Assembly: GCA_015039465.1 (NCBI GenBank)
Contig: MU130104.1
Coordinates: forward strand, 47,379 to 73,378
Direction of reading: 5' to 3'
Source of the DNA: Phlegmacium glaucopus
Taxonomy: Eukaryota; Basidiomycota; Agaricomycetes; Agaricales; Cortinariaceae
Length of the DNA stretch: 26,000 nt
Numbering within the stretch: the stretch's first letter is position 1; each line of letters begins with the position of its first letter. This document shows, piece after piece, positions 21,107 through 26,000 of this stretch. A program made the position numbers and the translations under genes. Under the pieces are notes generated by a model. The model had not been told where the DNA came from and searched no databases. It worked only from the letters and a program-made list of their open reading frames with translations.

Positions 21107-22301
21107 TCCACGTTTCTCGGCTCCAATCATCGACATCCCGTCCTCTTCCTCATCTGCCAGGCCTCATGTATATCGATCTGATCTCACCCCATCGATTTCC
21201 ACCCTCCATCCTCATTGCCCTGCTCACGACCGTCTCCGTCTATGGAAAGCGGCCTTCTCCAGGTCTGGCCATAACAAAACGGGTCCGTCCCTAGAGATAT
21301 CCAAGGCCGATTTAGACCGAGTCATCACGGTTATCAACACCTCTTGGCAGCCAAGTACCAGAGAAGCCTACGGTGCTGGTCTCCTCCTCTTCCACGTATT
21401 TTGTGACCAACGAGACATTCCAGAATCCCAACGCTGCCCTGCCAGCCCCCTGCTAATGTTGACCTTCATATCTAGCTGTGCCGGTTCATTTTCTGGAAAG
21501 ACCCTAGCTAATTACTTCTACGCTATCCGGGCATGGCATGTTTTACACGGTGCCCCATGGAGAATGAACCTAGCCGAGATGAAAGCTGCCCTCGATGGGG
21601 CATCGCTGTTAGCACCTCCGTCGTCCAAAAGGCCAAAACGGGCTCCTCTGACTCTGGCAACCCTTGTCTTAATTGTAGGAAAGCTCATTTTGACTAACCC
21701 ACTAGATGCGGCAGTCTTTGCATGCCTGACGACGACCTTCTTCTCGGCAGCTCGTCTCGGAGAATTCACAGTTTCTTCCTTAAAAGCTTTCAGTCCCGCC
21801 CTCCATGTCAAACCTTCCGATATCAGGCAGGACCAAGATCGTCACGGCTTTTGAGTCACCGTGTTCGCATTGCCTCGCACCAAGTCCTCCCCCAATGGGG
21901 AAGACATTTACTGGTCTGCGCAAGAAGGGCTGGCTGACCCCAAAGCCGCGCTCGCAAACCACTTCAGCATCAATGATCCTCCTGCCGACAAGGCTCTCTT
22001 CGCATGGAGACACCCTCAGGGCCTTCGTCCCCTCACTCGAGGAGAATTTCTCAAGCGTATCAACCTAGCTGCAGCCGAATTGGGACTCGAATCCTTAAAA
22101 GGTCATGGAATCCGTATTGGTGCGATGCTCGAATATCTCTTATGTGGCATCCCCTTCGACGTCGTCAAGTCTATTGGAAGATGGTCCAGTGAGGCTTTCC
22201 TGGTTTACCTGTGCCAACACGCCGTGATCATCGCACCCTACATCCAAGGAACTCCTGTTATGGATGCCTTTACCCGCTACACCATGCCCCCACCTCGTTA
22301 G
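21033..22301 (+). pseudogene. Tyrosine recombinase of the YR element, internal stop
   Basis: It integrates the circular element DNA by site-specific recombination. The first ATG in frame (MPMSSPFLPDL) overlaps the end of the reverse transcriptase frame by 74 nt, typical of these elements. A SAM-like N-terminal domain holds STREAYGAGLLLFHVFC and KTLANYFYAIRAWHVLHG. The catalytic domain has the first Arg in FFSAARLGEFTV (about 21750), HxxR in GHGIRIGAMLEYLL (about 22103), GRWSS, and the nucleophile Tyr in FLVYLCQHA (22205). TGA at 21852-21854 lies in the same frame between the first Arg and HxxR (GF, stop, VTVFALPRTKSSPNGEDIYW), so only this single stop breaks an otherwise complete 422-codon frame. 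Confidence 0.88.
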
Positions 22302-22640
22302 GACTCACACTCAGTAAGTACCCTTTATTTCCGCCAATCTCCTAAATTAGGGGTGTCTAAGACTTCGCTTGTCGCGTCATTGGCCTCCTTATACCCGGGA
22401 ATCACAGCTCATCTTAGATTGTTTTTCTCATAGATCAGGGCCCTTGTTTCAGTCGAAAAACCCTTCGGGTTTTTGCCCAAACTTAGTCTTAGTATTCTAC
22501 CTTAAAATATACCTCATCAATTACTATCCATTTTCTGATCCGAAGGATCAGAAAATACTCAATAAACATAACCTTTTTCGACCGCATAGATTAATTGTAA
22601 TTCATACATATATAGGTTAACATATATTAAAGGTGGCAAT
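22302..22640. other. 3' region of the YR element with two hairpins
   Basis: AAAAACCC-TTC-GGGTTTTT (22456-22474, 8-bp arms) and TTTTCTGATCC-GAA-GGATCAGAAAA (22531-22555, 11-bp arms) are perfect stems with 3-nt loops. Both could fold in the element RNA near its 3' end or mark recombination sites. Confidence 0.75.
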
Positions 22641-22661
22641 GCCTTGCTGCCATTTGAGTTT

Positions 22662-22919
22662 TGAATTTTGTTCAGGCTGCAAGGTCTGATCATGTGACCA
22701 CATGTGACACATCATGTGACACATTGGAATCCTGTAGGAATCCAGGAGGAATCCAGGAATTCCTGATAAATGAGATTATTCCTGGTGGATTTCTAGTAAA
22801 TTCTGGGTGGATTCCTAGTGTTCCTGGTGATTCCTGGTGGATTCCTGGTTGGTGACAGTTGTGGTTGTAAAGAAAGTGCTGTTGAGATGTGTCACACCTC
22901 ACAGCTTGAACAAAGTTCA
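22662..22919. mobile_element. Small terminal-inverted-repeat element, 258 bp
   Basis: The 28-bp ends match at 23 of 28 positions when one is inverse-complemented (TGAAYTTTGTTCARGCTG core). The centre holds repeated TTCCTGGTGGATTCC strings and their inverse, so much of the element can fold back on itself. Peptides read from the two strands start alike (NFVQAARSD and NFVQAVRCD) because of the repeats. It sits between the YR element and a 26-A run. Confidence 0.65.
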
Positions 22920-22921
22920 AC

Positions 22922-22947
22922 AAAAAAAAAAAAAAAAAAAAAAAAAA
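22922..22947. repeat. 26-nt poly-A run
   Basis: Uninterrupted A26 that ends exactly where the backward-reading segment begins. It is almost the same length as the run before the YR element. Confidence 0.9.
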
Positions 22948-24440
22948 GCTATCCTCTTGTGAAAACCGTTTTTCCTAAAGAAGGAGAATACAAGTTATCA
23001 GAGTAGTGTAACGGGTTTCCTAAACTCCTACCGTCGGACTCGGGGTTCCAGATCCGAAAGGACCGAGTATAACTATAACGGGGTAAGTGTCCCCAGTTAT
23101 CAGAACGGAAAACTGAAACTTCAGGGGAGTAGAACCCCAGACCCACTCAAGAAAGTAGACCAGACTTGTTAGACGACTGTTGCGACTTATTCTACAGAAA
23201 CGAAGAATAGTTCTCGATGACGACGTCGAGAATGTCGAACGGAAACGAGACTCCATTCGAAAGACCGGGACCTCTATCAGAGACCCGATAACAATGATGA
23301 GACAATTCGTTCTGGAGTACTTTCGACCGTAGGTTTAACCAAGGCCTCCGCAAAGCTCATCTAGAAGCTTGTGTTTTTTTTCTGCTCTGTTCTAGGTCCT
23401 CTGTTCTAATGTCGACGTCCACTACTTATACGTCTTGGAACCCTTATGGGTAACACGTAAAGTTAATACTAGTTGAAGGGTAGCGACACAAAACTAACAA
23501 TTAAATGAATTATTAGATTACACTGCTGTTTCGGGATACTGACACAATCACCCTGGATCCGTTTGACGGCTGATGTGACCCCTGTCAGTGATATAGTGGT
23601 TACTACATCCAGAAGGTAGTACTCGAAGGAAATGTCTTCACGGCTGGGGCATTTTTATCCGAGTGTCGTGGATGTCGGCATGAGAATCAGTAATGTTATC
23701 GCCGAATCAGTACTCCGGTCAATCGATAGACGACTACATGGACGTCACTCCTGTCTGGCGTTCATCAATGTATCAAACACCCCAACTACATCAAGAGAAA
23801 CTATCCATTTTCACTCGAAAATACTCCACACTTCCAAGTGAAATTAATTTCACGTTCCATTACGTGTCTTTTTCGTTTCAAACGTCTTATTATAAGTTCT
23901 CACGTTCTCATCGGATCGTACTGTAAGGTTTCCACCCTAGTTTTGACACCATTAAACAGACAAGAGGATACAATGAAGTGGAATGAACGATGACGATTAT
24001 TATATCATTGATCGTTTATCGATTCACACGTTTCCACTTTGTCTTTACATTTTACGCCCAATTTCACCTCAGTGTACCTAGGCCATTAAACCATTACTTT
24101 GTATCCTCTATTCTCGGTTTATTTTCCTCTGTTCTATTTTTATTTCCACTACTCATTATGTCATTGGACTCACTGGAAACAACCTCAACACAAATTTCTA
24201 ACGCTCTTGTCGACCATTGACGTTTACTATTACGTTTACCACCACTACTGACGTTCATAGACGTTACTAGACGCTCATAAGACGTTACTAGACGCTCATA
24301 CACGTTACTACACGTTCATACACGTTACTAGACGTTACTACACGTTACTAGACGCTACTAGACTTTACTGGACGTTACTAGACGTTCATAGGTGTTACTA
24401 TACACTCGTAGACGTTCGTAGACACTCGGAGACGTTCATA
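22948..24440. other. Segment that reads as a retroelement only when reversed without complementing
   Basis: Neither strand gives a recognisable frame. Written backwards (3' to 5', same letters), 23303 to 22948 is open for 118 codons with one stop (bases 23156-23154) and reads like a basidiomycete retroelement gag tail: LTSEQRQAVRAAAVALDKKQ, and KGKTIDPCEWGNINMSQESL further on. A Met start with a gag-like N-terminus (MHNGYSQGSAYSSPAAV) lies at 23459 backwards. The right limit is set where the candidate LTR begins. The extent between about 23460 and 24440 is inferred from the absence of another reading. Confidence 0.5.
24250..24440. repeat. Minisatellite of 10-11 bp units
   Basis: About 18 degenerate units of GACGTTACTA / GACGTTCATA / CACGTTACTA follow one another and stop directly before the candidate LTR. 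Confidence 0.85.
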
Positions 24441-25080
24441 TGACACTTCCAACACTTTGGCGTTTTTACCACGTAAATGTAGGGATCTACAGAGGACCCA
24501 GGATAGTTGCAAGTACTCAGAAAGATCTGCCTATCCGTGGTCCTTGTTATGAACGTCTGGTACGCGCATGGCCTCCATTCCTTTTTCTCCCCTTTCTTCA
24601 CTGTACATTACATCCTCCTTCATCGCCTTCTTCCTACACACCCCCTTTCCCTATCTACCCTTTGCCCTGAACCTTCTATGTACTATACTTAGCTATCGCT
24701 TCCGTTCCCTCTATCTCTGACTCGTACCGACTCATACTCCCAGCACGGACCATTCCCTTATCTCTGACTCGACCCCTTAGTATATAAGAGCCATACCCAT
24801 AGCCAGGATCCCTAGTTTAGACCTTTGTACTCTTACGGTCTTAATCTACACAGCTTGCTCAGAACCTGTCGCCCTCAGTCTTAACTTGTTGAACACGATT
24901 GCAGTTGTATCTAAGTCCCTAGTTATTTGGTCTATCGGCCCAGCACCGAACGCGAGTGCAAGCTTATAGTCGCCGTAACAAAAGGTCTAAACTACTCTTG
25001 CGTCCGCTTCTCTAAGCGCAGACGAACCTTACCTTCTGGAGCCCAACGAAACACGCACTAGCCAAACAAACCAGCAGTCA
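24441..25080 (+). repeat. Candidate 5' LTR of a Ty3/gypsy element, 640 bp
   Basis: It begins TGAC and ends GTCA, so it has a 4-bp inverted end, and a primer-binding-site candidate follows after 2 nt. A strong TATA box (TATATAAGAG, 24781-24790) marks a U3 promoter; a 13-bp repeat (TATCTCTGACTCG) occurs twice upstream of it, 47 bp apart. The 3' LTR is outside the window, so the borders are not proven. Confidence 0.5.
24781..24790 (+). promoter_or_regulatory. LTR TATA box
   Basis: TATATAAGAG in a C/T-rich context, about 535 bp upstream of the gag ATG. It is preceded by two copies of TATCTCTGACTCG that could bind an activator. Confidence 0.6.
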
Positions 25081-25082
25081 CT

Positions 25083-25095
25083 TGGATTATCCTCG
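25083..25095 (+). promoter_or_regulatory. Possible primer-binding site
   Basis: TGGATTATCCTCG starts with the TGG that pairs with a tRNA CCA end and lies 2 nt after the proposed LTR end. The matching tRNA was not identified. An alternative TGGAGCCCAACG lies near 25037. Confidence 0.3.
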
Positions 25096-25105
25096 TGATC
25101 CGAAC

Positions 25106-25179
25106 TCGTGTGATCGCCTATATCAACGGAGTCATAAGAAGATCGTGTGGTCGCCAATACCAACGGATCTCAAGAGATA
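25106..25179 (+). repeat. Imperfect 37-bp duplication in the gag leader
   Basis: TCGTGTGATCGCCTATATCA at 25106 and TCGTGTGGTCGCCAATACCA at 25143 begin two units that stay similar (AACGGAGTC / AACGGATCT) for about 35 bp. It lies in the untranslated leader, where packaging or dimer signals are usual. Confidence 0.65.
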
Positions 25180-25315
25180 ATACACCACGACGTCAAAGGG
25201 CAAATACCAAGCCCCTAGCGAGTCATCAGAAGAAGAAGAAAACACAACCGGAAGCAGTCAATACGACACCGACAACGAAGAACCTCTCGAAGAAAAACTT
25301 CCCGAGCCAGAACGC

Positions 25316-26000
25316 ATGAGCCACAGCTCTACAACACAACCAAGACAAGAACGAGTAGGAAGAAACCCTCGAACAACCGCAACAGACCAACCAGTCCCTC
25401 AGACACTGTCAACTCCTCAACCAACTACTTCAGGAAAAGTCAAAACCCCAGTATACACACCACCCATTGCTCCCTCCCCATTCCAAACACCCGCCCCATT
25501 ACCATCTACCTCCTTTGGACCTGAAACACCCGCTCAACAGCCAAAATCCGATTGGGATATAACTAGTGACCACGAAGATAACGACGACAAAATGTCAAAA
25601 GAAGTACGCATCAACCCCCCGCAGCCATACCACGGAGATCGAGACGGACTCCTATCCTTCCTCCAGGATTGTCGAGTATACCTCTCTCTCAATGATTCAA
25701 TTTATAACTCCGAAGCCAAACAAATCATCTTTATCCTCTCATTCCTCACTGGCGGAACTGCTAAAATCTGGAAAGAAGCCTTCCTCGACGAATGTCTCGC
25801 TACCACACCCCCAGACTTTGGAACTTATGCCGGTTTCATCAAGAAACTCAAAGAAGCATTCCTAGCCGCCGACGCCGAAGGAGAAGCCAGAGCCCAACTA
25901 CGCCAACTCAGACAAGGAACCAACTCAGTAGACGATTACATTGCACAATTCAGAATCCTCGCGGGAAGATCCAAGATCCAAGACGACAAAACTCTTATCG
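25316..26000 (+). CDS. gag: Ty3/gypsy gag (N-terminal part, runs off the window)
   Basis: Gag forms the virus-like particle of the retrotransposon. The ATG at 25316 is the first in a frame open from about 25182 to the window end (at least 228 codons). The N-terminus is Thr/Pro-rich and probably disordered (MSHSSTTQPRQERVGRNPRT). From about residue 93 the capsid fold begins: INPPQPYHGDRDGLLSFLQD, then FILSFLTGGTAKIWKEAF, FIKKLKEAFLAADAEGEARA, and LRQGTNSVDDYIAQFRILAG, the usual retrotransposon gag block. The frame has no breaks, so this copy could be young. A zinc knuckle and pol are expected beyond the window. The ATG at 25592 is an alternative start, but the upstream part is open and of gag-like composition. 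Confidence 0.88.
   Translation, partial: MSHSSTTQPRQERVGRNPRTTATDQPVPQTLSTPQPTTSGKVKTPVYTPPIAPSPFQTPAPLPSTSFGPETPAQQPKSDWDITSDHEDNDDKMSKEVRINPPQPYHGDRDGLLSFLQDCRVYLSLNDSIYNSEAKQIIFILSFLTGGTAKIWKEAFLDECLATTPPDFGTYAGFIKKLKEAFLAADAEGEARAQLRQLRQGTNSVDDYIAQFRILAGRSKIQDDKTLI

Larger units (their letters stand above)
19105..22640 (+). mobile_element. DIRS/Ngaro-type tyrosine-recombinase retrotransposon, 5'-truncated
   Basis: Domain order is reverse transcriptase, RNase H, then tyrosine recombinase, with the last two in overlapping frames. This is the layout of YR retrotransposons, which insert through a circular DNA copy rather than by a DDE integrase. No gag-like frame precedes the reverse transcriptase, so the 5' end is missing. 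Two short perfect hairpins lie in the 3' region. The split direct repeats expected of Ngaro (A1-B1A2B2) were not found by eye, so subgroup and exact ends are uncertain. One frameshift and one stop make this copy inactive. Confidence 0.85.

Noticed and set aside
22948..24440. Excess of CG over GC as proof that the segment is mirrored
   Set aside because: Other intergenic stretches (for example 6100-6420) also have more CG than GC, so the bias does not discriminate.
1..26000. tRNA or rRNA genes
   Set aside because: No T-arm consensus (GTTCGANTC with paired arms) with a matching acceptor stem and no rRNA-like blocks were seen by eye.

Overview
The window looks like nuclear DNA of a mushroom-forming basidiomycete (Agaricomycetes). 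Its genes carry many short introns (about 47-89 bp) with GTRNGT/YAG borders. One gene reads as a Clp1 (clampless) homologue and one as a typical basidiomycete cytochrome P450. The rest is rich in transposon remains, including a tyrosine-recombinase (DIRS/Ngaro-type) retrotransposon and the 5' part of a Ty3/gypsy LTR element. All family names come from reading and remembered family motifs; no database search was possible.

Layout. (a) 0.8-3.7 kb holds three decayed housekeeping genes side by side: a choline-phosphate cytidylyltransferase relic and a TMA16 relic on the minus strand, and, divergent from them, a tRNA threonylcarbamoyladenosine dehydratase (E1/ThiF-like) relic on the plus strand. 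Each still shows family motifs and introns but is broken by frameshifts and small deletions. (b) 4.1-4.9 kb carries an open four-exon minus-strand gene for a 233-residue Pro/Gln/His-rich protein of unknown function. (c) 4.9-7.4 kb is mostly unrecognised. (d) 7.4-9.6 kb is an intact 11-exon cytochrome P450 gene (511 aa) whose fifth intron appears to be of the GC-AG class. (e) 9.6-13.2 kb is gene-poor and holds inverted-repeat elements and a long hairpin. (f) 13.3-14.2 kb is an intact two-exon clp1-like gene. (g) 14.2-19.1 kb is AT-rich and repeat-rich, with two short terminal-inverted-repeat elements, a 31-bp tandem repeat and a duplicated exon-like unit.

(h) 19.1-22.6 kb is a 5'-truncated YR retrotransposon (reverse transcriptase, RNase H, tyrosine recombinase) inactivated by one frameshift and one in-frame stop. 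It is preceded by a 25-A run. A small terminal-inverted-repeat element and a 26-A run follow it. (i) 22.95-24.44 kb has no sensible reading on either strand, but read backwards without complementing it gives a gag-like retroelement protein. This is the strangest signal in the window. (j) From 24.44 kb to the end there is a candidate 640-bp LTR, a primer-binding-site candidate, a leader with an internal duplication, and the start of a Ty3/gypsy gag gene that runs off the window.

The two well-formed genes (P450 and clp1-like) have perfect reading frames through 12 exon junctions or ends, so the frameshifts in the relics are unlikely to be plain sequencing noise. No pathway links the genes. The picture is a transposon-rich accessory region with a few live genes and a graveyard of duplicated or displaced conserved genes.
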